Source: Myxococcales bacterium (GTDB taxonomy: Bacteria > Myxococcota > Myxococcia > Myxococcales > JAJYLH01). Taken from it: a stretch of DNA of 64,000 nucleotides. The notes beneath the pieces are model-generated. The model was not told the DNA's origin and did not search any database. It worked only from the letters and a program-made list of their open reading frames with translations. Position 1 is the stretch's first letter, and each line of letters begins with the position of its first letter. Shown here piece by piece: positions 1 through 12,424 of this stretch. Made by a program: the position numbers and the translations under genes. The stretch spans positions 1 through 64,000 of the forward strand of contig JAJYLH010000018.1 in assembly GCA_021787845.1 (NCBI GenBank). Direction: 5' to 3'.

Positions 1-70
1 TCAAGGCGCTGCCCCGCCTCCACCAAAAACCGGAACCGCTCCCCACCGGCTTACCCGCCCGCATTCACCA

Positions 71-736
71 ATGCCCACGGTCCCTTTCTCGCGAGCAGAG
101 ACGGGTCATTTCTCACGAGCGCTGAAGACGAGGGCGGTGGCAACGAGCGAGGTCCGTGGGCCCGGCCGCCTCAGGGCGAGCGGGAACGACAACCTGAGAT
201 GTCTGGATACCCAGCTACCGATGAGGCGCACGCACGCGCGGTCTTCCAAGAGGCAAGCAGGTCCATCAGCGACGACACCCGTGCGCAAGGCCCTGAAGCC
301 AGAATCGGAGCTACAGGCGCAGGTCGAGGACGGACTCGGAGGGATGAAGGAGAAAGACCGGGATTTTATCGAGATACGGCTGCGGTCGGAGTTCGCTGAT
401 AGCCTGAACCTCGACGCTGCCCTCGAGGCCGAGCTCACCACCGCCAACCGCTGGGACTATCTTCTCGGACACCGTCCGAGCCAGAAGGTGGTGGCGCTGG
501 AGCCCCATTCGGGAAAGAGCGACGAGGTGTCCGTCGTGATTGCCAAGCACGAAGCGGCACGGCAGCAGCTCCAAGCGCACCTTCAACCTCAAGCAACCAT
601 CGTCGACTGGCTTTGGGTTTCGCCGCAGGTGAGGTTCGCTGACACCGAGAGCGTACGGCGCAGGCTCGACCAGCGCGGCATCCGGTTCGTGGGGACCCGC
701 GTGCTTCGAAAACATCTTCCTCTTGCGATCAAGTAG
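71..736 (+). CDS. hypothetical protein; real start may be an internal ATG such as 221
   Basis: ORF whose C-terminal two thirds look protein-like; sits next to the DUF262 gene in a less GC-rich stretch; no family recognised. Confidence 0.45.
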   Translation: MPTVPFSRAETGHFSRALKTRAVATSEVRGPGRLRASGNDNLRCLDTQLPMRRTHARSSKRQAGPSATTPVRKALKPESELQAQVEDGLGGMKEKDRDFIEIRLRSEFADSLNLDAALEAELTTANRWDYLLGHRPSQKVVALEPHSGKSDEVSVVIAKHEAARQQLQAHLQPQATIVDWLWVSPQVRFADTESVRRRLDQRGIRFVGTRVLRKHLPLAIK

Positions 737-746
737 AGCAAAGGCT

Positions 747-788
747 CGGCGGGTCGAACGTGCAGTTCGCCATCGACCCCAAGACCGG
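747..788 (+). pseudogene. 42-nt fragment matching internal carB (carB 3929..3970)
   Basis: cggcgggtcgaacgtgcagttcgccatcgaccccaagaccgg matches 3929..3970 at 41/42 positions (encodes [14 protein letters not shown]). Confidence 0.9.
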
Positions 789-832
789 AAGCGGAGCGGC
801 TTGAACGGATTCATGCTGCACGAGCCGCACGT

Positions 833-2785
833 CTACGGGGCAGGCCAGAGCGCAACAGCACGCTTCGCGAGGATGTCTGCTCTTGACTGAATCTGCGGTT
901 CGCCCCAGTCGGCCTCGGCGGCGATCTCGTGGTTCATCTTGAGAAGCGACGTCCGGAGCGCCTCGCGCTTCGACAAGCCGGACTCGGGGTCCGCCACGGT
1001 GAACGGGCGATTGCCCAGCCGTGGGTTCCCGGAGGACGTGAGCAACGTCAGGTTGCCGATGCTGTTCTTAAGTACTTCACGCGTCGCGATCATCTTGTGC
1101 CGGGGGTCGTCCGCCGCGACGACATGGTCCGGTGGAGCCCGTGAACCATCGGGGAGGGGCCAATGCTCGGCCCACATGTCGGGCAGCACGTGCTCGATAG
1201 TGAGGTCATCGCGAAGCCCGAGGGCCTCATCGAAGGAGCCACGGGCCGCCTTCTCCAGTTCACCGAGAACGTACCGGAGACGAGCCTGAAGCATCTTGCC
1301 GTACTGTTCCCGAGAACGCAGGGCAGCCTGCAGCTCGTCATCCCCTGGGAACCGGACCGCATCTCCGGGGCTATCGGAGAACGCCGCGGCGAACGACGCC
1401 GACGTGACGCCATGCGTTCGCAGGTAGCTGGCAACCCGAACGAACGTAAGGTTGAACGCCTTCGGTGTGAGGCCGCACAGCGCGCGGCGGACAACGTAGC
1501 TCCCGATCAAGCGGTACAAGGCCGCCTTCTCGTCGTCGTCGGCATCGCTCGACGCGATCACGAAGACGAGCGGGTAGGCCGTGCTGACGTCGAATACCTC
1601 AAGCAGCCGCGCGAGTTCGGGCAGTGCGCCGGTTCCTTGCGGCGCCGCCAGCGAACGGTAGGTCGGAGCGTGCGCCAAGAGCGCATCGAGCTCGGCCTCG
1701 ACGGTCGGGAACGCGCGCTCGCTGGCGAATGCCTTATACCCAGCGTAGAGCTCGGTCAGGAGCACTTCCTTCCCGGTTTCGGCTGCGAGCGTGTGGGCGA
1801 GGAAGAAGTCGATTCGAGGCTTCTTCAGGCGCCCCTGCGTGGTCTCCTGCTTCCAGAAGGCGTCCTCGAAAACGCTCCAGCGTCGCTCCATCAGCGCATC
1901 GAGGTCTTCCTCACCGCGGATCGCCCGATGGAACACGTCGTTGCGGACCAGATCCATCGCCGCGAGCGGCTCGCCCCCGCTGTTCAGCGTCTCGAAGATG
2001 ACCTGGGCATCGTCCGTCTCGTCCAGCGTAATGACGATGACCCTGAAGTCTTCGAGAAGGGCGGCCGAAAGCGCCGTGAGACGCGTCGAGCGGTCGGCAG
2101 GCGCTCCGTCACCAATGAACGCCTGCGCTTCCTCCCGGAAGAACCACCAGGCACGTAGTGGTAGCGGCGCGTCGCTTTCCCGGATCTTGCCGTTCTTGAA
2201 GAAGGCGGACGCATATTGCTTCCGGAGCGCATCGCGATCCCCGCTGACGAGGTCCTGGAACAGCGCCCGGTCGTAGCGGCTGGCGAAAAGCTTAAAACGC
2301 TCCGACTTGGGCTCCTTCATCATCTGCTCGTCCGTGTTCAGCAGGAAGGGGGTGAGCTTGTCAGTGAGCGATGCATCCGGGATTGACTTAGCGGCGTCGC
2401 GCAACGCGGCGATGAAGAGCTGGTATGTCGTCAAGCGCTGCTGGCCATCCACGACGTCGAAAACCGGGAGCGAGCCGAACGTGAACTTGCCTCGCGGGCT
2501 GAGCAGCAACGCTCCCATGTAGTGCGGGTGCGCCGTGACTTTCCCGGCGAGGCGCTCGCATGCCTTCGCGTCGATCGAGTCGAACAGCTTTTCGAGCTGT
2601 CGCTCGCGAGTCCATGCGTAGCTGCGCTGGTAGATGGGAACGATGAAGCGCTTCCCATCCCGGAGAACGCCACCGATCTGAAACGGGTCAGCCTTCATCT
2701 CTCCCCTCGCATCTCCGACGTTCAGCATCCGCGTCGAACGGTTATCCTGCGGAGCGGGTGGGAATCCTAGGCTGGATCGTTCCAA
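833..2785 (-). CDS. DUF262 and DUF1524 (HNH-like) domain protein, GmrSD-type; start may be 2728 or 2698
   Basis: N-terminal ..FIVPIYQRSYAW.. and VVDGQQRLTT motif (DUF262); C-terminal IEHVLP..NSIGNLTLLTSSGNPRLGNRPF (DUF1524). Confidence 0.88.
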   Translation of the reverse strand: MERSSLGFPPAPQDNRSTRMLNVGDARGEMKADPFQIGGVLRDGKRFIVPIYQRSYAWTRERQLEKLFDSIDAKACERLAGKVTAHPHYMGALLLSPRGKFTFGSLPVFDVVDGQQRLTTYQLFIAALRDAAKSIPDASLTDKLTPFLLNTDEQMMKEPKSERFKLFASRYDRALFQDLVSGDRDALRKQYASAFFKNGKIRESDAPLPLRAWWFFREEAQAFIGDGAPADRSTRLTALSAALLEDFRVIVITLDETDDAQVIFETLNSGGEPLAAMDLVRNDVFHRAIRGEEDLDALMERRWSVFEDAFWKQETTQGRLKKPRIDFFLAHTLAAETGKEVLLTELYAGYKAFASERAFPTVEAELDALLAHAPTYRSLAAPQGTGALPELARLLEVFDVSTAYPLVFVIASSDADDDEKAALYRLIGSYVVRRALCGLTPKAFNLTFVRVASYLRTHGVTSASFAAAFSDSPGDAVRFPGDDELQAALRSREQYGKMLQARLRYVLGELEKAARGSFDEALGLRDDLTIEHVLPDMWAEHWPLPDGSRAPPDHVVAADDPRHKMIATREVLKNSIGNLTLLTSSGNPRLGNRPFTVADPESGLSKREALRTSLLKMNHEIAAEADWGEPQIQSRADILAKRAVALWPAP

Positions 2786-2971
2786 CGGTCAAGTGCCGGG
2801 TCGAAGGCCGCAGAACAGGCCCATGTCAGCGCCGGCGGCAGTGCGCGCCGCTGGGCGTGAGGGGTGCTGTGCCGTTCAGGTTGGTTCGACAGCGGGACGC
2901 AGGCGCTGGTCCCCGTCGAACGCTGGGGGCGGCTCGCGGTCGGGGAGCGGCGGTGGTCCCGTGGGCTGGCC

Positions 2972-3053
2972 GTAGGATGGGTGGAGTGAACGGAGCCCAT
3001 CGAGCACAGCCGCCGCCCAGGCGATGGGTTTCGCTCCGCTCCACCCATCCTAC
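2972..3053. repeat. palindromic repeat family A (GTAGGATGGGTGGAG...CTCCACCCATCCTAC)
   Basis: inverted arms read directly; related copies at 10152, 18503 and 63118. Confidence 0.9.
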
Positions 3054-3092
3054 GGGCGCGCCGGCCGCTCTCGTGCTATCTGCTCCCTCGCC

Positions 3093-6461
<3,369 letters not shown>

Positions 6462-6591
6462 CGCGGCGGACATCGGCGTGGGCACGGTCCCGGGCGCGAT
6501 GGCGCACCGCGCGATCCCCGCGTCGGGCCATCGGGACCGGTCGCGGCGGCGGCAGTTCTGCTAGACTAGGCGGTCGCGTTCGGGAGGTGCC

Positions 6592-8280
6592 ATGCGGACC
6601 CTGGTCTTGACGGTAGCGCTCCTTGTCGGCACGACGGCTCTCGCCCGCCCTGCGCAGAGCTTTCTCCTCTCGCACGAGGGGCGGCTGCTCGACGCGAACG
6701 ACCATCCGGTCACGGGGGCGCAGGCGCTGACCTTCCAGCTCTCGCCGAACGCGGCGCCGCCCGTGTCCGGGGCGGACACCTTCCTCTGGACGGGAATCTA
6801 CTCGGTCAACCTGGACAGCCAGGGCGACTACGCGGTGATGCTGGGCGACACCTCGAACCAGCCCGGGACGACGACGCCGAACCCGCCCTTGACGGCGGAC
6901 GTCCTGGGCGCGATGGCGAGCGGGCCGCTCTACCTGCAAATCACGGTGGGCACGACGGTGCTCTCGCCCAGGATGGAGCTGACGCCGTCGCCGCTCGCGG
7001 TCAGCGCGCTCGAGGCGAACGACGCGCAAGCGCTCCAGGGGCATCCGGCGAGCGACTTCGCCCTCGCCGCCGACACCTACTCCAAGGCGGACGTCGACAG
7101 CGCGCTCGCGCTCAAGGCGGACGCCGCGACGACCTACTCGAAGACCGACGTCGACACGATGCTCGCCGGCTACTACACGAAGACGGACGTCGACAGCGCC
7201 CTCGCCCTCAAGGCGGATGCTGCGACGACCTACACGAAGACCGACGCGGACGCGAAGTTCCTCGCGCAGAGCGACGCCGCCTCGACGTACCTCGCGAAGT
7301 CGGACGCCGCGGGGACGTACCTGGCCAAGACCGACGCCGCGTCGACCTACCTCGCGAAGACCGATGCAGCGTCGACCTACCTCGCGAAGACCGATGCAGC
7401 GTCGACGTACCTGACGCAGGCGAACGCAGCATCGACGTACCTGACTCAGGCGAACGCAGCGTCGATCTACGCGACGCAGAGCGCGCTCGCGAGCGGACTC
7501 GCGGCCCAGCAGAAACCGCTGTCGTCCAACTGCGCGGTCGGCCAGTACCTGCGAGGCTTCACCCAGGCTGGCGCGCCGCTGTGCGGCATGGCGCTGTGCC
7601 CGGTCGGCAAGGCCGACTGCAACGGTGATGCCTCCGACGGCTGCGAGACCACCCTCGGCACCGACACCAACTGCGGCGCGTGCGCCGATGCCTGCACCGG
7701 AGGCAAGGTCTGCTACGCCGGCTCCTGCACGACGCCGATCGACTCCGTCCTCATCAACCAGGCGCAGCTCGCTCAGATCAACACGTGGATTGGCAGTAGC
7801 ACCGCCGCGTGGACGTTGTTGTATCGTGCGAGCCGGGATGGCGCGACCGCGTCGGCGTTCCATGCACACGTGAATGGGCAGACGGGTGAAAAGTTCTTCG
7901 TCACCAAGCTTTCGACGGGCGTGCTGATCGGTGGCTACACGACGCTAACTTGGCAATCGACGGGTAACTACCAGAACGATGGAGATCGTTCTTCGTTCCT
8001 TTTCTCGCTGACCAACAACTTCAAGTACGTAGAAACCGGGGCGTATGCGAGCCAGGGCGACTCAATCTACGACCAGGCCAACTGGGGTCCGACTTTTGGG
8101 GGTGGGTTCGACTTCGGCACCTACAACAATTTTGGCTCGAACAACGGGAGCAACTACTGCAATCTCGGGTATGCCTACGCCTGCCGTGTCGGTAGCTATG
8201 GCTCGTCGACTTGCCAAAACGATCTCTGTGGCAACTACAGCGGTTGGTACGTGGTCGATCTCGAGGTGTTCAAGCGCTGA
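6592..8280 (+). CDS. secreted repeat protein with Cys-rich linker and C-terminal TLDc-like domain
   Basis: signal peptide; about 10-aa repeats (TYLAKTDAAS); CPVGKADCNGDASDGCETTLGTDTNCGAC linker; C-term WTLLYRASRDGATASAFHAHVNGQTGEKFFVTKLSTGVLIGGYT..FLFSL..FGGGFDF..NLGYAYACRVGSYGS..VVDLEVF. Confidence 0.8.
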   Translation: MRTLVLTVALLVGTTALARPAQSFLLSHEGRLLDANDHPVTGAQALTFQLSPNAAPPVSGADTFLWTGIYSVNLDSQGDYAVMLGDTSNQPGTTTPNPPLTADVLGAMASGPLYLQITVGTTVLSPRMELTPSPLAVSALEANDAQALQGHPASDFALAADTYSKADVDSALALKADAATTYSKTDVDTMLAGYYTKTDVDSALALKADAATTYTKTDADAKFLAQSDAASTYLAKSDAAGTYLAKTDAASTYLAKTDAASTYLAKTDAASTYLTQANAASTYLTQANAASIYATQSALASGLAAQQKPLSSNCAVGQYLRGFTQAGAPLCGMALCPVGKADCNGDASDGCETTLGTDTNCGACADACTGGKVCYAGSCTTPIDSVLINQAQLAQINTWIGSSTAAWTLLYRASRDGATASAFHAHVNGQTGEKFFVTKLSTGVLIGGYTTLTWQSTGNYQNDGDRSSFLFSLTNNFKYVETGAYASQGDSIYDQANWGPTFGGGFDFGTYNNFGSNNGSNYCNLGYAYACRVGSYGSSTCQNDLCGNYSGWYVVDLEVFKR

Positions 8281-8345
8281 GTCACCAGTGCATTTTGTCG
8301 CGCGCAGGCGTTCTGTGTCTGTGTGATTCGACCTGAGGCGTACCC

Positions 8346-8702
8346 ATGATCCACCTCCTCGTCCTCTGGTTCTTCACCGCGCTGGGGTTCGTCCTCGCGG
8401 AGCGGCTGCTCGGCTCGAGCTTCAAGGTCTCGGGCGGGTTCGGGAGCGTGCTCCTCGTGGCGGCGCTCTTCGGCATCCTCGATGCGCTCATCGGCTGGGT
8501 CTTCTTCCTCTTGCTCGGGTTCGCGACGCTGGGCATCGGGTTTCTGCTCGCCTTCGTCACCTGGGTGATCGCGAACGCCATCGTCCTCAAGATCACCGAC
8601 CTGCTCTCGTCGCGGCTCGAGATCCGCGGCTTCCTGCCGGCCGTCTGGGGCGCGGCGATCATCAGCCTGGTGACCGCCGTCGGCCACGTGCTCGTGCGCT
8701 GA
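8346..8702 (+). CDS. phage holin family / small membrane protein (four-TM type)
   Basis: 118 aa, several hydrophobic helices, family-like pattern MIHLLVLWFFTALGFVLAERLLGSSFKV. Confidence 0.75.
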   Translation: MIHLLVLWFFTALGFVLAERLLGSSFKVSGGFGSVLLVAALFGILDALIGWVFFLLLGFATLGIGFLLAFVTWVIANAIVLKITDLLSSRLEIRGFLPAVWGAAIISLVTAVGHVLVR

Positions 8703-8704
8703 CC

Positions 8705-9004
8705 TCACGCGACCGGGCGCACCGCCTCGGCGAACGCCCGCGCCGTCTCGAGCGCCCGGGCGCCTTTCTCGTATTAATCGTTGCGAAAGTAGTCGCAGTC
8801 GGAGTCTCGTGGCACAGGCGTCCTCGCCTGTGAAAGCCACAACGAAGGCTACACGGGCGGGGACGCCCGTGCCACGACTGATGATGCGAGGTGCAGATAC
8901 TTTCGCAACGATTGATACGCCCGCACGCGATACGGGTTCTCGCCGTTCAGCTCCATCAGCCGCGCCAGCTCCCGCAGCGACCGCGCGATGTCGAACCGGT
9001 CCAT
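8705..9004 (-). pseudogene. PolX-type helix-hairpin-helix N-terminal fragment interrupted by an inserted element
   Basis: MDRFDIARSLRELARLMELNGENPYRVRAY on one side and (Y)EKGARALETARAFAEAVRPVA* on the other side of the 142-bp insertion. Confidence 0.75.
8774..8915. mobile_element. 142-bp MITE-like element with 18-bp TIRs and TA target duplication
   Basis: TIRs ttaatcgttgcgaaagta / tactttcgcaacgattga (17/18 when inverted), flanked by TA at 8772-8773 and 8916-8917; internal palindrome of family B at 8809..8875. Confidence 0.85.
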
Positions 9005-9251
9005 GCACAAAGTTAGGGCCACGGCGGCCAGCGGAACACGAGCCGACCGGTGGTTATCCACAGAAACCGCCGCTCGATCCCCGGACTTGCGCACAGTCCG
9101 CCGATGGCACGAAACCTCGGCAACACGAGGGCGAGGCGTCGCTGCCGCCGGCGCGCCGGCCGGCCGGAACTCGGAGGTGTCCACAGGCATCCCCAGGTTG
9201 CCCACAGGCCGAGGCGCCGATCCGGGTCAGGACCCGGATCATCGGGGTGCG

Positions 9252-9350
9252 GAGGCGGGTGGTCCGGGTGGTCGAGGCGGGTGGTCCGGGTGGTCGAGGC
9301 GGGTGGTCCGGGTGGTCGAGGCGGGTGATCCGGGTGGTCGAGGCGGATGG
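9252..9350. repeat. 22-bp tandem repeat, four units plus a partial
   Basis: gaggcgggtggtccgggtggtc units start at 9252, 9274, 9296, 9318, 9340. Confidence 0.95.
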
Positions 9351-9353
9351 TCT

Positions 9354-10094
9354 TCAGCGCGGCGCGACGGTCGAAGTCCGCTCGACCTGGGCGAGGGCCG
9401 CGAGGAGCAGCTCCAGCTCCCGCTGAGTCGGCTGGGCGCGGAGCAAGACACGCATCAGCTCGTCCAGTGCTCGGTCCGGCTGCTGGGCGTTGAGGAAGCC
9501 GTTCGCCAGGAGCAGCCGCCGGGCACGCTGGCGCAGCTCGGTCACCAGGACAAAGGGTGCCGGCTGGTCGGTCCGCCGCGCCGGGTCGGGCCGCGCGAGC
9601 TCCGGCGCGAGGCCGCTCTGCTGATGCAGCTCCCAGGCGTAGAGGAGCACGGCCTGGGCGAGGTTCAGGCTCTTGCGCTGGGGGTCGGCCGGAATCGACG
9701 TGTAGGTCGGGAACCGCGCGAGCAGGTAGTTGGGCAGGCCGCTCGCCTCGGCGCCGAAGAGCAGCGCCACGCGAGAGGTGCGCGCGGTGTCGACCAGGGC
9801 GGTCGCCGCCTCCGTGGGCGACAGCGGCGCCGGCCGGCCGGGGACGGCGCGCGCGGTCGTCGGAATGACCATCGCGTAGGGCGCGAGCGCCTCGTCCAGG
9901 GTCAGCGCCAGCCGCGCGTGGTCGAGGATTTCCCCCGCGTGCACCGCGAGCGTCTTCGCCCGGTCGAGGTCAAACCGCCGGGGCGAGACCAGCACGAGCC
10001 GCGGGAGGCCGAAGTTCTTCATCGCCCGCGCGGCGGCGCCGACGTTCTCGCTCGCCTGCGGCCGGTGCAGGATGATGTCGACCCGCTCCAGCAT
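9354..10094 (-). CDS. TrmJ/TrmH-family RNA methyltransferase
   Basis: VDIILHRPQASENVGAAARAMKNFGLPRLVLVSPR; LLFGAEASGLPN; KSLNLAQAVLLYAWEL. Confidence 0.9.
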   Translation of the reverse strand: MLERVDIILHRPQASENVGAAARAMKNFGLPRLVLVSPRRFDLDRAKTLAVHAGEILDHARLALTLDEALAPYAMVIPTTARAVPGRPAPLSPTEAATALVDTARTSRVALLFGAEASGLPNYLLARFPTYTSIPADPQRKSLNLAQAVLLYAWELHQQSGLAPELARPDPARRTDQPAPFVLVTELRQRARRLLLANGFLNAQQPDRALDELMRVLLRAQPTQRELELLLAALAQVERTSTVAPR

Positions 10095-10151
10095 CGCGGG
10101 CGAGTCTACTCGATTGGCGAGCAGGGCGCGGGCGCGATGGGCACCCAGCCA

Positions 10152-10301
10152 GTAGGATGGACAGTCCCATCGAGCACGGCTTTTCGCGCTCGGTGGGCTG
10201 TCCGTCCGAGAGCGATCGTTCTCGCCGCGCCGTCGACACACATTCGCTCTGGAACGACGGGCAGCCCGAAGCCCTGCGGGCTCCGGGACTGCCCATCCTA
10301 C
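10152..10301. repeat. divergent longer copy of palindromic family A
   Basis: gtaggatggacagtccc ... gggactgcccatcctac inverted arms. Confidence 0.85.
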
Positions 10302-10354
10302 TGCTTCGGTCGTGGAGGCTCGGGAGGCGGTACACCTCCGCGACCTGACTCGCC

Positions 10355-12298
10355 CTACCCGTGCGTGATGCCGATGAAGATGCCAACCGCGAGGAGCACT
10401 CCGATGATCAGCGCGGTGAACCCGAAGAGGTAGATCCAGCGCAGGCGTTCGGGCCGCGGCGGATCGACCAGCTTCTTCTCCAGCTCGCCGCTCTCGACCA
10501 GGCGGTCGTACTCGTCCGGCCGCTCCTCCTTGAACTTCGACAGCGGCATCGAGCCGGCGAAGATCACCGGGTCGAGCGGGAAGCTCTCCGGCCGCAGGTG
10601 CGTGTGGAAGAAGTGGAAGACGAAGATGAACCCGGTCGCGAGCAGCGCCTCGTCGCTGTGGACCACGAAGGCGGCGTTGAGGGTCCAGCCCGGCAGGAAG
10701 TGGGTGACCACCGCCGGGAACCAGAGCATCAGGCCGGACAGGCCAATCACCGGGATGCCCCAGAAGACCGCGAAGTAGTCGAACTTCTCCCAGTAGGTGA
10801 ACCGGTCGAAGCGCGGCCGCGGCCCGAGGTAGAGGAAGTAGCGGATGTTGCGAAGGAGGTCGACCACGTCGCGCGGCTGCGGGACCATCGAGCCCCAGCC
10901 CCAGAGCAGGCCGCCTTCGCGCTTCGCCGCCCGCCGGATGAGGTAGAAGACGTGGACGAAGGCGTAGCCGAAGGTGACCACCGCCGCCAGCCGATGTAGG
11001 AAGCGGGTGAAGTCGATGGCGCCCGGGATGCGGGTCAGCACTTGCGCCCAGGCGGTGTAGTGGAACTTCAAGGGCAGGCCGGTCGCCGCCAGCACCAGGA
11101 AAGTGATGATGATGGTGATGTGCGTCCATCGATGGACCCGCGGGAAGCGCTTGACCCATTTCTCGTGCAGGGTCGCGTGCTCCTCGTGATGGTGCTCGCG
11201 CCGCAGCACCGCGACCAGCGACCGCTGGAGCCAGAGGAGATCGTGCAGGCCGAAGGCGCCGGCGACCGACAAGAGCAGGATGGTCATCGCGAGCCAGATG
11301 AAGTGGACGATGGGCCGTCCGTGGTGACCCGACGGCTCGGCGTGCGGGTCGAAGGTGACGAAGCCGGTCTTCGTCACGTCCTTGTGGCACTTGCTGCAGG
11401 TCGTCTGGAGGTTCGCCGGGTTGACCGTCGAGCGCGGGTCCGAGGCGGGCAGGTTCGCGTGCGGCGTGTGGCAGTCGGAGCAGACCGCGGCGGTCTGGAA
11501 GCCGAGCTGGGTGGCATTCCCGTGGAAGCTGTCGCGGTAGGTCTTGAACCGGCCGCCGTGGCACTGGCCGCAGACCTGGACCGAGTGCAGCCGCGGCCCG
11601 CGGGCCGTGGGCTCGGCGATGTCATGGGAGGTGTGGCAGGTGATGCAGACCGGAGCGTGATGGTTCCCCTTGAGCCACTGGGCGCCGTGGGCGCTCTGGT
11701 TCTGCCAGGTGGAGAGGATGCCCTGATGGCAGTGGCCGCAGGTCTTCGGGACGTTGTTCCAGGAGACGTTGGACTGCGGGTCGGCGGGCGGGCGGATGTC
11801 GTGCGTGCCATGGCAGGTGGAGCAGGTGGGCGCGACGTCGAGACCGTCGATCAAGAGCCCGCGCCCGTGGACGCTCCCGATGTAGCCCGCGACCACGTTC
11901 TGGTTGCCGCCGTCATGGCACTTGCCGCAGGTCTGGATCTGCTTGACCGGCGCCACCGCCGAGAGCGGGTCCTTGACCTTGCGAATCTCGTGCGGGTTGC
12001 CGTGGCAGTCGATGCAGCTCGCGTGCCGGGCGTGGACGCTCTTCGCGAGTTGGTCGCCCTCGTTGTGGCACTGGGCGCAGACGGCGTTGCCGGTGGTCGT
12101 GTCCTTGTGCGGAACCGCCGTGACGCCGGTGTGGCAGTCGGTGCAGCCGAGATCCGAGTGGACCGAGCTCGCCGCGACCTGCTGCTTGTGACACTTCGAG
12201 CAGTCGAGGTCGTCCGCCCGGGCCGGCCGCGCCCAGACCGCCGAAAGAATCAGGAGCGTCGCGGCCAAGCCGGTCATCCACTTCGGCGTCGTCACCAT
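10355..12298 (-). CDS. CbcL-like fusion: multiheme cytochrome c (11 CxxCH) plus membrane b-type cytochrome domain
   Basis: 11 CxxCH motifs after a signal peptide, then several TM helices with conserved His (HRWTHITIIITFLVLAATGLPLKFH, FLHRLAAVVTFGYAFVHV). Confidence 0.88.
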   Translation of the reverse strand: MVTTPKWMTGLAATLLILSAVWARPARADDLDCSKCHKQQVAASSVHSDLGCTDCHTGVTAVPHKDTTTGNAVCAQCHNEGDQLAKSVHARHASCIDCHGNPHEIRKVKDPLSAVAPVKQIQTCGKCHDGGNQNVVAGYIGSVHGRGLLIDGLDVAPTCSTCHGTHDIRPPADPQSNVSWNNVPKTCGHCHQGILSTWQNQSAHGAQWLKGNHHAPVCITCHTSHDIAEPTARGPRLHSVQVCGQCHGGRFKTYRDSFHGNATQLGFQTAAVCSDCHTPHANLPASDPRSTVNPANLQTTCSKCHKDVTKTGFVTFDPHAEPSGHHGRPIVHFIWLAMTILLLSVAGAFGLHDLLWLQRSLVAVLRREHHHEEHATLHEKWVKRFPRVHRWTHITIIITFLVLAATGLPLKFHYTAWAQVLTRIPGAIDFTRFLHRLAAVVTFGYAFVHVFYLIRRAAKREGGLLWGWGSMVPQPRDVVDLLRNIRYFLYLGPRPRFDRFTYWEKFDYFAVFWGIPVIGLSGLMLWFPAVVTHFLPGWTLNAAFVVHSDEALLATGFIFVFHFFHTHLRPESFPLDPVIFAGSMPLSKFKEERPDEYDRLVESGELEKKLVDPPRPERLRWIYLFGFTALIIGVLLAVGIFIGITHG

Positions 12299-12360
12299 GA
12301 TGCATGCCTCGCTTTCCGCGCCCCCGTGGTCCGCGCACCGCCTGGTGTCCCCGTCGCTCA

Positions 12361-12410
12361 GACCGATCAGTCGGATCCGACCGATCGGTCCGATCGGTCC
12401 GATCGGACGG
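12361..12410. repeat. family C: 9-bp-period CGATCGGTC array
   Basis: ccgatcggtccgatcggtccgatcgga tandem 9-mers, partly self-complementary. Confidence 0.9.
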
Positions 12411-12424
12411 CCGCGGCGAGCTGG

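Noticed and set aside
7250-7470. Regular 30-bp repeats considered as CRISPR
   Set aside because: No unique spacers; the repeat is contiguous, in frame and encodes a protein shaft.
8346-8702. Holin-family gene as sign of a prophage
   Set aside because: This small membrane family is common on chromosomes; no other phage genes nearby.
9252-9350. 22-bp repeats considered as CRISPR
   Set aside because: Pure head-to-tail tandem repeat without spacers.
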